From CAWBAT01 sp046331665 (GTDB taxonomy: Bacteria > Acidobacteriota > Terriglobia > Versatilivoradales > Versatilivoraceae), in contig JAXLQK010000015.1 in assembly GCA_046331665.1 (NCBI GenBank), positions 62,001-126,000 on the forward strand: a DNA stretch of 64,000 nucleotides, given 5' to 3'. The stretch's first letter is position 1. The number at the start of each line of letters is the position of its first letter. This document shows, piece by piece, positions 11,985-22,616 of the stretch. Below the pieces are notes generated by a model, which did not search any database, had not been told where the DNA came from, and was given only the letters and a program-made list of their open reading frames with translations. Both the position numbers and the translations under genes were made by a program.

Positions 11985-12686
11985 ATGGGTAACAATGGAT
12001 TCATTGTTTGGTGTCCCATGCCCAGCCATTCCGCCGAGACAGAGCAATCCTCCAGATCGCAGGAACGCGATACGACGCCAGATTTCCGTCGCTTGCTGGC
12101 CAGGCTGGCGTCCAGGGCCAGATGGCTTGGCGCGAAGGACCCTGAAGGGGTGGCCCAGGAGGCACTGAAACGCTCCTTGGAAAATCCGATATCGAAATCT
12201 GCCGTCGAATACTATTTCAGCCAGGATTTGCTCGTAAGGATGGATCCTCCGGAGTGGCCGCTCGATCAGCTATTGGCATGGCTTCATGGCGTGATCCATT
12301 ACATTGTTCGGGAGGAGCGCCATCGGGCCAGCAGCCAACGCGAAGTGCCCTTTCAGGAGATCACGGACCCGGAATCCAATGAATCACGCCACACTGATCC
12401 CGTCGATCCCATGCCAGACCATTTGGAGCGATTAATCCAACAAGAGCTCCGCGAAATTGTGGTGGGTTGCTTCACCACCCTGGAAAACGAATACCAGCGA
12501 GTCTTGACCCTGCGTACTGAAGGGCTGAAATATGGGGAAATCGCAACTCAATTAGGCATCAACGAAAATACCGTTGCCACCTGGGTCAGCCGGGGAATTA
12601 GAGACTTGGCCCAGTGCGTCAGCAAACGCACGCGGCGTGTAGCGCGAAGGCCGAAAGCAGCAGGGCAAGGAAATACCCATGAATGA
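11985..12686 (+). CDS. Sigma-70 family (ECF-like) RNA polymerase sigma factor
   Basis: Alternative sigma factor that redirects RNA polymerase. The 233-residue frame has a region-2-like helix set (residues about 35-110, including DPEGVAQEALKRSLENP and LLAWLHGVIHYIVREE) and a clear region 4 helix-turn-helix near residues 150-215, with LENEYQRVLTLRTEGLKYGE then QLGINENTVATWVSRGI. The N-terminus is uncertain: ATG at 11985 or 12018 both fit. The stop overlaps the next gene's start by 8 bases (ATGAATGA), so it is probably co-translated with the membrane anti-sigma-like protein, which is the expected regulator. Promoter targets cannot be told from the sequence; autoregulation of the operon is an inference. 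Confidence 0.85.
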   Translation: MGNNGFIVWCPMPSHSAETEQSSRSQERDTTPDFRRLLARLASRARWLGAKDPEGVAQEALKRSLENPISKSAVEYYFSQDLLVRMDPPEWPLDQLLAWLHGVIHYIVREERHRASSQREVPFQEITDPESNESRHTDPVDPMPDHLERLIQQELREIVVGCFTTLENEYQRVLTLRTEGLKYGEIATQLGINENTVATWVSRGIRDLAQCVSKRTRRVARRPKAAGQGNTHE

Positions 12687-13943
12687 CTTGAACGGGTTGG
12701 ATGTGGAGAATACAAAGGATCGCTTCGTACGGGGCGAGTTGACCGCCTCTGAGTCCCGTGCCCTGGCTCAAAAAGCGCTGGACGACTCCGAGCTATTTGA
12801 GGAGTTGACTTATTCAGCGCTTGCCAAAGCGGCTCTTGCCACACAATCGATCCAGGAACAGCTCCCCAAGTTGGATTCCAAAACCTCGTCGCTCCCCTTG
12901 GCAAGCAAAGGCCGGCTTCCCCTGATGATACTGGCTGCCGCCGCCGGTCTGGTGTTGGGTTCTCTCTACTTCGTTCGATACATTCAGCGGAGAGATGCCG
13001 GACCTTCGTTACCCCAGGACCGGACCCTGCAAGTGTCCACGGCACTTCCTCTCAAGCCCGCGCTAGGATTGTTGGCCAAGCCGGGACAGCCCATTCTCTT
13101 GTCCAGTGACTTGCAGGCTGTGACGACTCCCCAAACGGGAACCCCGATCTTTCGTGGCCCGGAGTCCAACAGTCGCTCCCCGCAAGCCACCGGCTCGATT
13201 CTTTCAATAGAGGATGGGCGGCCATCGATCTCGGCGCGTTGGATGGACTGGCGATAGGCGGTGAACTTCCAATTTTTCGCGATGACCGAACCCAACAATC
13301 TATCGGCCGCCTGATGGTGACCACCGTCTTCCGCAGCGAGCGCGCCAGAGGACGCCTTCTGACTGACAGGAAGTCACGTCCATGACCGCGTTCAGGTAGC
13401 GGGTCAAGCTCATCTGCAGGCGTTGCTTCTGGAAGTGGAAGCCCTTGCCAGTCAGGGCGAAAGCAGGGCAGCCCGAGCCCTGGCAGATAAGGCAGTCACC
13501 TGGTCAGAAAGTGCGAACATTTCTCCTGCTGAAAAGCTCAGCTATTGAACAGCTTGCCTTGCTGGAATACCAAGCAGGTCTCATTGAATCCGCGGAAACT
13601 CACCTTCGGACCGCCATTGACCGTTTCAAACAGTCCCCGAAAACGCAGGGAAAAGCAAGCAGCAGCCCTGAACAATCTTGCTATTCTCCTCTTATTGCGG
13701 GGCGACAATGACGGGGCAGAAATACTCCTCAATCAGGCCCTTGCGCTTTCATCGCCTGCCAGCCGCCTCTCCGGAAGGTGCTTGAATAATCTCGGTGTGC
13801 TGGCCGAATTGCGTGGCGACCGGCCAAAGGCGGAAGAGCTTTATGCAAAAGCAAAAAATGTATTTGCAACCTCGACGAACTCCTCCGAAACGGAACAACG
13901 GCAGGTTGAGAAGAACCTCGCCCGCCTGAGCAACTCCCGTTAG
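12679..13943 (+). pseudogene. Membrane anti-sigma-like protein with C-terminal TPR repeats, frameshifted
   Basis: The start overlaps the sigma-factor stop. Residues 1-60 form a helical head with FVRGELTASESRALAQKALD, typical of cytoplasmic anti-sigma N-termini but without the zinc motif HxxxCxxC. One membrane segment follows (LPLMILAAAAGLVLGSLYFV, residues about 77-96). After a shift near 13230 comes a beta-rich stretch (LGALDGLAIGGELPIFRDD), then in further frames an alpha-helical TPR region with LALLEYQAGLIESAETHLRT and LNNLGVLAELRGDRPKAEEL, ending at 13943. In total about 420 residues. The arrangement predicts a cytoplasmic sigma-binding head, a membrane span and an external TPR sensor. 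That role is inferred from position and topology. Confidence 0.65.
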
Positions 13944-13989
13944 AGGAGTGTGGAACAGACGGCTTGGGTAATTCCAGGTTCAGGGTTTA

Positions 13990-16900
13990 ATGGTGCGCCA
14001 ACGAATCGCCATTGGGATCAGTGTCAGCCTTTTTTTTCTGGTCACATCGATGTCCGCCCTCCCTCAAGTGGCAGACACGCAACACTGGACGGCTTTGGAC
14101 AAACAAGCCGAAGAGGCTTATGCCAAGGGAGATCTGAAAGAGGCGATCCAATACGCCAAATCGGCTGTAGCCGCGGCTTCCAACCCTCAAGAAACGGGCC
14201 GCAGCCTGGACCGTTTGGGGTTCTTTGAATTCACGTCGGGAAATCTCAAAGACGGTGAGTCCGACCTGCGCCGGGCTTTCGAAATTCGCAAGTCCCGGTT
14301 GGGGATAGACACCACAGACTATGCGGAAAGTGCCAACGACCTGGCTCTCTTTTGCCGTGACTCCGGCAAACTAGCAGAGGGGCAGGAGCTGGCGGGGCAA
14401 GCCGTTGAGATTCGGACACGCAAACTCGGGTCGTCTGATTTGAGGGTGGCTGAGAGCCTAAACACTCTGGCCAGTATTTCCGCACTGCGCGGTGAGTATG
14501 ATTCGGCCATTTCCCGTTTCGAACAAGCCCGCGCCATCCACGAGTCCCAGCCACAATCCGCGAGTGAGGAATACGGCACCCTCTGCGTCAACCTGGCCGG
14601 CACCTATCAACGGGTAGGAAAATATGCCTTGTCCGAGGCCCTTTTCGAAAAGGCGCTTGATGTTCTGCGTCAAAAACCGGGAATCAATCACCCCGCCTAT
14701 TCAGCAAGCCTGGTGGCCTTCGCCTATCTCCAGGCCGACCTCGGGCACTACGCCAGGGCTGAAAAAATTTACGATGAAAGCGGAAAGCTTCTGAAGGAAC
14801 AGCTGGGCGAACAGCACCCTGTCTATGCGGCCTTCCTGAATAATCGTGCCGCATTGTATAGCGCATTGGGGAACCTGGCAGTTGCCGAAGCGGACTATCG
14901 AAAATCGCTTGAACTCAAGCGAAAATTGTATGGTCCGGACGCGCTACCCGTTGGAGCCTCGCTCAGAAATCTGGCCCGTCTTGTTTCCATCAGAAATCCT
15001 GAAGAGGGATATGAACTCTTTGGACAGGCAGTAGCGCTCTACAGCAAAAATCCTAAGCCACCCGCTTTCGACTATGCCAGCGCCCTGCTCGGCTTGGCAG
15101 ATGCTCAAAGGAGCCGGGGTGAACTTGATAGGGCACGGGAGACCCTGCAACAGGCTTCCGACGTCGTCGCCAAAGGACTGAGTCAGAATCATCCGCTGTA
15201 TTCCATGGTCCTGAGCGATTTGGGACAGGTCCATCAAGCGGCGGGGGAGTATCCGGAGGCAGAAAAGCAATTTCAAGAGGCGATTTCGATTGTCCAGAAG
15301 ACCGAAGGAGAGAATCATCCGGATCTGGCCCGCCATTGGTTCCGTTTGGCGGGAGTGTTCGAAGAAGCCGGTGATTACCATGCCGCCGGAGATTGTTATC
15401 GACGCAGTCTGGAGATCTCCGATCGGACCATGACGGAGATGCTGACCGTGGGGTCTGAACGGAACAAGACCGCGGTGCTCGCAAACTTGGAGGATCCGAT
15501 TCCCAGGCTCCTTGCATTCCAGGCCAAAGTGGGAGATCAGCTACCAGAGGCTCGCATTCTGGCCTTTGAAGCGGTCACCCGGCGCAAGGGAAGAGTGATT
15601 GATCAGGTGCATGACTGGGGACAGAACCTCCTTGAGAATCCCGATCCCGGCGTGCGCAGCCGCTTCAACCAGCGGCAGGCCCTGCTGGAATGTCAAGCCT
15701 CTCTCAGCATTGCGCTGGGCTATCGCGATTTGAAACCAGCCGTTGTGGGGACCTGCGCCTTATCCGGCACCGACTTGGAAGGCCGCTACGAACGATTACT
15801 GCATGACCTCAGAACAAATTGGACCGACGCCTCAGGCAAGCAGGCTCTCCAAGCCATCGAGGTCCTGAAACAGCGGATCGATGCCTTGGAATCCGGTCTA
15901 GTCGCGAACTTCCGCAATTTGCGACCGCCCTTCATGCAGTCCACTGCGATGAAATCCGATCGCATCTTGCCAGTGATGAGATCCTGATCGAGTTCGTTAC
16001 CTACACTGTTGATCCCAATACTCGCTCGACCGAGCCGCGGCTACGCGCCGGTACGGGAGCTTTCTTGCTCACGCCGCGGGGCGGCCTCAAGTGGACGGAC
16101 CTTGGCCTGGCGGCTCCTTTGGACCGGGCAGTGCAAGATCTCTTTGCGGCCGCTGACGATTGGAGCATCTCCTGGCCAGGAACGAAAAACAGGCAGCAGG
16201 TGTAGCGTTAGAAACGGCTAGTGAGGCATCCCGCTCGCTTTCAGACAAGCTTCGCCCAGCAATGGCTTGGCTTGAAGAGGAAACAATTCCGGCAGATCCG
16301 GATTGCACCTGATGGCATGCTGAATCTCGTTCCCTTCGCGTCACTCACGGATGGGCAGGGGCACTATCTCATTGAGCGCTTCGTCGTCAGCTATGTCACA
16401 GCAGGACGCGATCTCGCAGCTCCGGCGCCCACAGGAAAACCCTCCGGTCCAATGATCATCGCCCTGAGCCCTGGAACCGAGTCAAGACCTCGTCGGCTTC
16501 GAGTGCAGCCACGAACATATTTCGGGCCGATCGGCTGGGCACCTGGCAAGCGCCGAGAAGGAGGCCAGCGACCTGCACCGACGTCTGCCTCAGTCTATGG
16601 TGAAGGAGAAGCCACGGAGCAACGAGTGAGCAATTGCAGCATCCTGCGCTGCTCCACATCCTGGGGCATGGGGTGGTGAGAGGGGAATGAAGACTGCCAG
16701 GCAAATCCAAAAAACCCGGGCTGTCGCTTGCCGGCCTGGATGCCGGGACACGGGCCATGAGTCTCTCGGCAATCGTGCTCGAAGAAGCGTATGGTCGGGG
16801 AGGCAATTCCTCGCAGGATGGTCTGCTAACCGCGCTGGAATTACGAGACGCACTCAATCTACTGCAGGCACGCAGATGCTGGTCCTGTCCCAGTGCCGGA

Positions 16901-17201
16901 TGGCCGGATGGAGTCCTTCTTCGGGAGATGGTGTATTCGGGATGCGTCGGGCTGCAGCCATTGCGGGGTAAGGACGTTTATTGCCCCCACTCTGGAGAAA
17001 GTCGCTGACGGAACTGAAGAAACGCTGATGAACCATTTCTATCAGGGGTTGAGTACAGGACAGAGTCGCGCTGAGGCTTTGCGCCAGGCACAACTGCAAC
17101 TGCTCAAAAATCCGGCCACCTCCAACTTTCTGCAATGGGGTCCCGTGATCCTGTCAGGCGATCCAGGCCTTGCCGCACAGCTTGTTCGTCCGCCAAAGTA
17201 A
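13990..17201 (+). pseudogene. Exported TPR-CHAT domain protein (caspase-like peptidase), 3' part frameshifted
   Basis: The first 665 codons (13990-15987) are open: a signal peptide (residues 1-28), then about ten TPR units of the 42-residue kinesin-light-chain type. After a shift near 15960 the CHAT caspase-like domain is readable in several frames: IRIAPDGMLNLVPFASLTDG near 16290, the catalytic His in LLHILGHGVV (codon 16667-16669), GLLTALELRD near 16820, the catalytic Cys in MLVLSQCRM (codon 16894-16896), GDGVFGMRRAAAIAG, and the typical end EALRQAQLQLLKNP before the stop at 17201. Both catalytic residues are kept. It starts 46 bases after the anti-sigma/TPR gene, so the three probably form one operon. 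Substrate unknown; a self- or anti-sigma-cleaving role is possible but unproven. Confidence 0.8.
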
Positions 17202-17204
17202 AGG

Positions 17205-17545
17205 TGGAGCGGGCACTCCGTGCACGCTCGTTGTATCAGCAAGCTAACCAGCAAGGAGACAAGCTCGGCGTGCATTCGGAAAAGCGTGCGAAGGATCGCC
17301 CGCTCCACCCAAAAAAGCCCACGGTAAAACCAAAAGCGGCCCAACCGTGGCTACTAAACTCACGCCTGCACCCTGACGTCAGCTTGCTGCCGCCCTCAAC
17401 CTATGAAGCCAAGAAGTTTCTCGTTTAGTAAGTTGCTGAAAAACTCCCTGTAGCGGCGCTCTATGAGCGTCAGGCCAATGTGACAGAACAAGCCGTCTGG
17501 ATTTCGGCGGTCGCAGACCTGCAGCTCCCGCACTCCAAAATCCCT
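17205..17545. repeat. Repeat-filled spacer with half a MITE-like element
   Basis: Contains an inverted pair built on gtggagcgggc...gcccgctccacc (17206-17315), then a unit (17283-17469) nearly duplicated at 19562-19744, then ttgctgaaaaactccctg with the gcgctctatgagcg hairpin, and finally gcagctcccgcactcc. The right terminal inverted repeat of the MITE-like element is missing here. No gene. Confidence 0.6.
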
Positions 17546-17550
17546 CGGGA

Positions 17551-18004
17551 TCATTTCTTCTCATCTTTTGACGGATGCTGGGTTTGATCGCACTTCTGAT
17601 CATGAAACTCTTGGGAAGGATGATGTCGTTTTCTTTAAAGGTCTAATCATTATATGCTCTACTTCAAGCCTGGTCGTGGGATCCTTGACGAGTCTCTCTA
17701 AGTCGTTGAGACGACCGCGGGCCAGATTCGTTGTAAAATTCTGTCGCTCCTAAAGGCATATCATCGCCCGAAGGGATTTCGTGAAAAGTCGATGAACCTT
17801 GTCCGCTAGATCTCTTTTCCCGTCGTCGATCAAGACCTTTTGCGCGCCTTCTATCAGCAGAACTACATATTCCCCCTGATCCTCGCCGGCCATTTTGTCG
17901 TACTTATAAATCTCCATAGCCTGAAGCGAGAAGGACAGGATTAAAGTGCCCGAGAACAGAGCGAGGCCAAGTAGCTGATGCTTTGAACATGGAATCTCTC
18001 GCAT
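17551..18004 (-). pseudogene. Small secreted protein, MEI-x-K-x-DKM family, copy 1, frameshifted
   Basis: Not a family I can name. From the ATG at 18004 there is a signal peptide (LALFSGTLILSFSLQA) followed at once by MEIYKYDKMAGEDQGEYVVL and GAQKVLIDDGKRDLADKVH. Continuing across at least two frame changes near 17780 and 17650 gives LEVEHIMI, then LPKSFM and a C-terminus HPSKDEKK at 17551. The same order of blocks is found in the tandem genes at 37262-37709 and 37706-38173, and all three come to roughly 145-155 residues. The conserved charged core after the signal peptide suggests a small exported protein; no cysteines or enzyme motif are evident. Confidence 0.6.
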
Positions 18005-18104
18005 TATCCCCCACTGACTTGTTCTTTTTTGCCTGAAAAACTGGGTCCCCACCTCCCTGACCCGATTCTTCAAGAAATTGAAAATAAGGTAAAACACACT
18101 TCGT

Positions 18105-19150
18105 TGAGAGGTTGCTCTGTTTGAACGTATTATCTGATTCTCTAGTTTCCGCCCATGAGGTGCAGGATTTCATTCTTTCATCATCAAGCAAGGTTTTCGC
18201 CAAGCTCCTTTCACGATTGAATCTGCCGAGATAGGGGACGAGAGGTATATTTGTCAGCTCTTCTTCTTGCCGGATGAGCTCGGGATCGATATGGGTCATC
18301 TTCGACCAAGCATCGGCCCGACAGCGTGGACTTCAGTTGTTCCGCAGTGAGTGGGAGGCGCTGATCGTACCGCTCCTTCTTTCGACACTCTCTTTCGGTG
18401 CAAGTAATCGAAAAAATTGTGTGAACTCTCCGCAGCAGCAGGCTGCACACGAGCAGACGATGTCTCCACTCGATATCGCTTCAAGCTTTCTGAATTGATG
18501 TGCCGAACCAGAGCGTTGATCTTCGATGGTGCGGGTGTCGCTATCGAGCCCGCGTTGGGATTCTCCTTGGCCAACATCGTAGCACTCCCCGAGATAGATT
18601 CGTGTGCCTCCGGGAGACTTTTTCATTCCATCTGGGAGAACTGGCGTTCCGCTCGCCTGGAAGACAATTTCCAGAGATTGGTCCTTGTGGACCGCCGTAA
18701 GAAAGGTCTTCGAAGGCCTTGGCGTAATGTTGAGCGGCAACCATGATCTTGGGAAAGGGATAACAGAACTCCTCGGGAGCAACTGTGTAACGTCTCGGCC
18801 TGTTCCTCCGCATCGGCTGCAAGATTCAAACGATGAGAAGCTGTCTCATTTGTTCTTTGGGCAAGGTAATTAGTTGGCGATATGTCTCGATCCGCGAGAA
18901 TTTCCGCAGCCATGCCAATCCGATCGCCAGGAATGCGGCCTGTAGATCCTTGTTGGACTTGAGCTCCTTGGGCTGACTCAGGTAGTAGGTGAACACTTGT
19001 ATCACATACGGTGCCGCGCAATCATGTCTGGCTTCCTGTGCAGACTTTGCGGGCATAGTCTCTCCACTCGACCATTTGACATAACAAGGCCATGGGTGGC
19101 AGCTGCAGCCTCCGGCGTCAGCGTGCGGGTCACGGGATAGACTCAACCAC
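18105..19150 (-). pseudogene. Unrecognised degenerate coding region
   Basis: Several frames on this strand give coherent, protein-like segments in order: YVIQVFTYYLSQPKELKSNK with LAIGLAWLRKFSRIETY (near 18900-19040), EEFCYPFPKIMVAAQHYAKA (near 18740), INALVRHINSESLKRYRVE (near 18480), RYDQRLPLTAEQLKSTLSGR (near 18350) and IDPELIRQEEELTNIPLVPY (near 18270). I do not recognise the family and see no catalytic motif. It points the same way as the small secreted protein at 17551-18004 and ends about 100 bases before it, so the two may have been co-transcribed. Exact ends are uncertain. Confidence 0.4.
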
Positions 19151-19159
19151 ATAGTTTTA

Positions 19160-19922
19160 CTCTCTCACTGTGGAGTATGCGAGGATGGCATCATGGAGTG
19201 CCCCATCCTCGCGGCGCGTTCCCAAGAGAAGCTTTGGGTGGAACGCACGCTCCACATGACTGTGGAGGGCGGAGCTCCGCGACGCCGTGGGATTGGATGG
19301 TGGAGTCCGCCGGCTGGCCGACGACGCCGACTGGCGGAAGCCGTTAGTGCGGGACGAAGGCGTCCGCCTCCATAGCTACCAACAAACCTCTCCACGAAGC
19401 CTCAATGTGGGGCAGCTCCCGCACTCCAAAGTAAATGATTCACCAGCGCCCTTGCCGCATTCGGCGAGAACGACCTTAATCGCCATAGGACGGATTTGGC
19501 CCTCCAACATTTTGGGTGGAACGCGAGCGTGGGACTGTCCGTCCCCCGCGCGCGTTTGGAGAGCGTGCGAAGGATCGCCCGCTCCACCCAAAAGCCCGCA
19601 ATGAAGCAAAAACGTTTAACCGTGGCTACCCAAGCCCACGCCTGCACCCTGACGGCACCTTGCTGCCGCTCTCAACCTATGAAGCAAAAGTTTCTCGTTT
19701 AGCAAGTTATTGAAAAAACTCCCTGTAGCGGCGCTCTATGAGCGCCGTTTCTACAGGGATTGAGGTTTCGGCGGTCTGGGCCGCCGCCCTAACGCCCGCT
19801 CTTTAGTCGACCGAGTTCTTCAGCGACTTGTTAGGTCAGGTGCAACTCTCATTGACTGGCAAGTTCTGATTGCCTCGCCGGCAAGCTGGCTTCCCTCAAA
19901 GCGGGAGCAAGCTCCCGCACTC
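19160..19922. repeat. Repeat island including an imperfect MITE-like copy (19701-19832)
   Basis: No gene. It holds gtggaacgcacgctccacatg with its arms near 19239, a near-duplicate (19562-19744) of the unit at 17283-17469, and a MITE-like copy at 19701-19832 with imperfect ends agcaagttattgaaaaaactc / gagttcttcagcgacttgtt around the gcgctctatgagcgc and ggcggtctgggccgcc hairpins. It ends with gccggcaagctggc and gcgggagcaagctcccgc palindromes at 19879-19920. Confidence 0.6.
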
Positions 19923-19924
19923 AA

Positions 19925-21014
19925 TTATTTGGCTAGAAACTGTTCGATCACGATTAAGGTTGCTTCTGCCGTGTGCAGGTTTTTCTTAAACAGGGCATTG
20001 TCACCGGCCAACATCGCAGCGCTGACTGCGTTTAGCTCGGCATCCAAGCGGTCTCGAGCGTTACGAACGTCTTGCGGCAATTCCGTCCCGGAAGCAGCTT
20101 TCTCCCTTTGCACTTGGGCCAGTTTGACCGGGCTGGACTAACGCGCGCCATCAAGGCCTTAAATTCATTGGCCGGTCCCATTTGCGCAACAACATCGGGG
20201 GGCATACCTTTTGGCACGGGTATCGGTATCGGAAATCCAAAGCCTCGTTTAGGTTTGGGAGGAGGAGCAGGTTGGGCTGGCGGAGCGGGCGCTTGAGTTG
20301 CGGGCGCGGTTTTGCTCTCGGCTTGGGTGGTTGGCGTGGGTGTCGGAGTTGAGGTAGGTGTCTGGGCTCGAGGTTGGTTCCCGGTCGTACTTGTTGGAGC
20401 GGGAGAACTCGATGCCGCCGGCGCTCCAGCAGAAGCTTGCTTGGGCGCGGGACCTATTACCGGTTCGACGTTTTCGACCGTCTCCAGGATGGTTTGGTGA
20501 TGCTCCGATAGGGTTTCCCCGTGATCTCTCTATATTCTTGATTGTTCTTGAAAGGCACCAGCCCCCCGGCACATCATCGCTCGACCAGGTTTTCACAAAA
20601 GAATTCCTATCGGGTTGCGCGAACGTGCCCGGTAGAATTCCATAAGTGACTTCCCAATGGGTGGCGATTTTTTTCCCGTTGATCTCGAGCGTTTCTTGAC
20701 CGGATTCGTTGGGTTTCGCCGCTCCGGACTGTCCCGGGGGCTGCTTTGCTTGATAGTTAATCTGCTGCTCAAGGAACTACTGGTCCGACCATTCATCTGA
20801 TAAACCGTTGACTTGACCGTGAGAACGGCTTGCTTATCGTCAATCAAATCGAGCCGGAGCGTGGTTCGGCCGTCTTGCTGCGGGTGTACGTGTTGCTGCC
20901 AGGCTCGTACTCTGAGGTACTCGATCCACCAAGGTAACTGTGGTTCCAGGAGGGAATTTCTTCCAGGCCAGATACTGTGGGTTATCTGCCTGGGTTTCGG
21001 CCGGCTTGGCGGCG
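19925..21014 (-). pseudogene. Secreted protein with Pro/Ala/Thr-rich linker, frameshifted
   Basis: No family recognised. Joined frames give, from the 5' side (right), a beta-type segment with GRTTLRLDLIDDKQAVLTVK (near 20840), ETLEINGKKIATHWEV (near 20680), FVKTWSSDDVPGG (near 20580), then a long Pro/Ala/Thr-rich linker (20250-20450), and a C-terminal helical domain with DVVAQMGPANEFKALMARV and LNAVSAAMLAGDNALFKKNL, stop at 19925. The frame changes near 20900, 20780, 20500, 20250 and 20110. It follows 21015-22580 in the same direction almost without a gap, so the two probably form one transcript. The start is not certain. A linker of this composition usually separates two folded exported domains. 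Confidence 0.5.
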
Positions 21015-22580
21015 TCAACCAGTCGGGCTTGGAATCTTTGAAATCGGGGCCGAGGGCACTGAGATCGAGGACCGCTTCACTTGGTCCCGATCGATAATCC
21101 TGACACCGCCTCCTCCCCTCCAGGGATTGACTTCCCCATAGACCTCCACGACTTTGCCAATCAAAGCTTCGAGATTCGCTCCATACATTTCCTGCAGCAT
21201 GTCAGAGTGGGGGGAAAATCCCGTGACTGCGCCAGATTCTTTGAAGTGGAGGGTGGCATACTTTGGGTTGCCACTTCGCTCCACGTCTACCCGTTCAATG
21301 GTGCCGCGTACTTCCACGTTTTTCCCCAGCCAGCGCGGATCGTAAGAGCTCGCCCGGAAATGCGGAATCGCGCCCGGAAGCTCGGCCTTGGGATTTTTGA
21401 GCAAGCTATCCAACCAGTAGACTTGGCCATTGTATTGGGGATCGCCTTTCAACCGTCCTTCATTGTCTTTCGGCGCCGCCTTCACTCGCCCGGCGGCGGT
21501 GAGCACGTTGGCTTCTCCATACTTGGCGACCAACTGGTTGTAGACCGAGAAAGCGTCGGCCCACTTCTCCTTCGAAAGAACTCTTGGGAAGCCGTATGCA
21601 TCGATGACGAGCGAGATCGCATAGTTTCGTGGAGAAGCGTTGGTCACCTCGGTGAGGAACAACAGGTAGGGGCTGGGATGCGGCAGCATAAAATAGGGTC
21701 CAATGGCCACGTCGGCACGTTTGGCGAGTCCTCCCACGGAGTTCTTGGGAGTGCGCAACACCTTTCCGGCAGCCGCCAGGACCTCTTTTTCACCGAACAT
21801 CTTGACCAGGAGGTTGTACATCTCGACCGCCGTTGCCGTGGGATCAGGCAGATCCGCCGGTTTCCCTGCTTCCAAAAACAGGATGACATCCGCCTCCATT
21901 TGTCTGAGCAGGTACACTTGAGGCGTTACGTATTTGGGGACATCCAGGCCACTGCTGATGAACTCCGACCAATTTCGTGCGTCCTCGTAAGCCTTGCGCC
22001 AATTCGACTTGTCCTGGATGGCACTGACAATGATCAAGGGTGTGGCAAAAGTTCCTTCATTTTCCCGGCCTTCCGCTCTGCGCAACGCCTTCGCCCAGGC
22101 CACAAACAGTGGAAACGCATAGGGCCTGATACCACCGTCCACATTCGTAGGAAATTTCTTGTAGGCATCCCCACCGCTGATCGCGTCAAGAAGAACATTT
22201 CCGCCACCCATCATGTCGGCAAAGTTCGTAAGGATAGGCGCTCTGCCATCGACGCCTTCTATCAAGGACAACTGCAGGTAGTAGATGTCCTTCTGCCAAA
22301 GCGCATCGGCAAACGCCATTTCTGCTTCTTTAGAACCCGGGCCATCCGGAAATGTCTTCCAATAGCGGCTCCGTGCACTGCTTATCATTTTATTCAACTC
22401 ATCCACGGCCCGAACATAGTCCTTCGCTGCTTCATGAGCCTGGGTGAGCCGGTCGGCGATCGTCGAGCACGGAGGCCGCAGGTCGGGTTTAAAGGGGTTC
22501 GGGTTGCATTGGCCGAATCCGTTGGCGGCGCTAGCGAGAGTGACGGCTAGACACAAAAAGAAGATCCATCGTGATTTCAT
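21015..22580 (-). CDS. Secreted protein of unknown function with C-terminal OB-like domain
   Basis: The 521-residue protein begins with a clear signal peptide (MKSRWIFFLCLAVTLASAANG) after a GAGGTC ribosome-binding site. Residues about 30-400 are mainly helical and contain two related segments, each with MYNLLVKMFGEKEVLAAAGK- or VYNQLVAKYGEANVLTAAGR-like sequence, so an internal duplication is likely. Residues about 415-500 look like a small beta barrel (GKNVEVRGTIERVDVERS, then LIGKVVEVYGEVNPW), resembling the OB-fold domains of exported bacterial proteins. I do not recognise the family. It is probably co-transcribed with the secreted gene that follows. Confidence 0.8.
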   Translation of the reverse strand: MKSRWIFFLCLAVTLASAANGFGQCNPNPFKPDLRPPCSTIADRLTQAHEAAKDYVRAVDELNKMISSARSRYWKTFPDGPGSKEAEMAFADALWQKDIYYLQLSLIEGVDGRAPILTNFADMMGGGNVLLDAISGGDAYKKFPTNVDGGIRPYAFPLFVAWAKALRRAEGRENEGTFATPLIIVSAIQDKSNWRKAYEDARNWSEFISSGLDVPKYVTPQVYLLRQMEADVILFLEAGKPADLPDPTATAVEMYNLLVKMFGEKEVLAAAGKVLRTPKNSVGGLAKRADVAIGPYFMLPHPSPYLLFLTEVTNASPRNYAISLVIDAYGFPRVLSKEKWADAFSVYNQLVAKYGEANVLTAAGRVKAAPKDNEGRLKGDPQYNGQVYWLDSLLKNPKAELPGAIPHFRASSYDPRWLGKNVEVRGTIERVDVERSGNPKYATLHFKESGAVTGFSPHSDMLQEMYGANLEALIGKVVEVYGEVNPWRGGGGVRIIDRDQVKRSSISVPSAPISKIPSPTG

Positions 22581-22616
22581 AGCGTTGACCTCGTGACAGG
22601 AACATATTTATGGATT

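Noticed and set aside
11985..17201. Type III-E CRISPR (Craspase) locus
   Set aside because: A TPR-CHAT protein and a sigma factor are present, but no Cas7-11 effector, no Cas1 and no array are found nearby.
20249..20596. Separate gene of 115 codons on the minus strand
   Set aside because: It is the Pro-rich linker region of the secreted gene read in a shifted frame; the neighbouring frame gives the lower-complexity but consistent linker.
21081..22550. Open frame of 489 codons on the plus strand
   Set aside because: Exact antisense of the secreted protein at 21015-22580, which has a signal peptide and coherent sequence. The plus frame has no recognisable domain.
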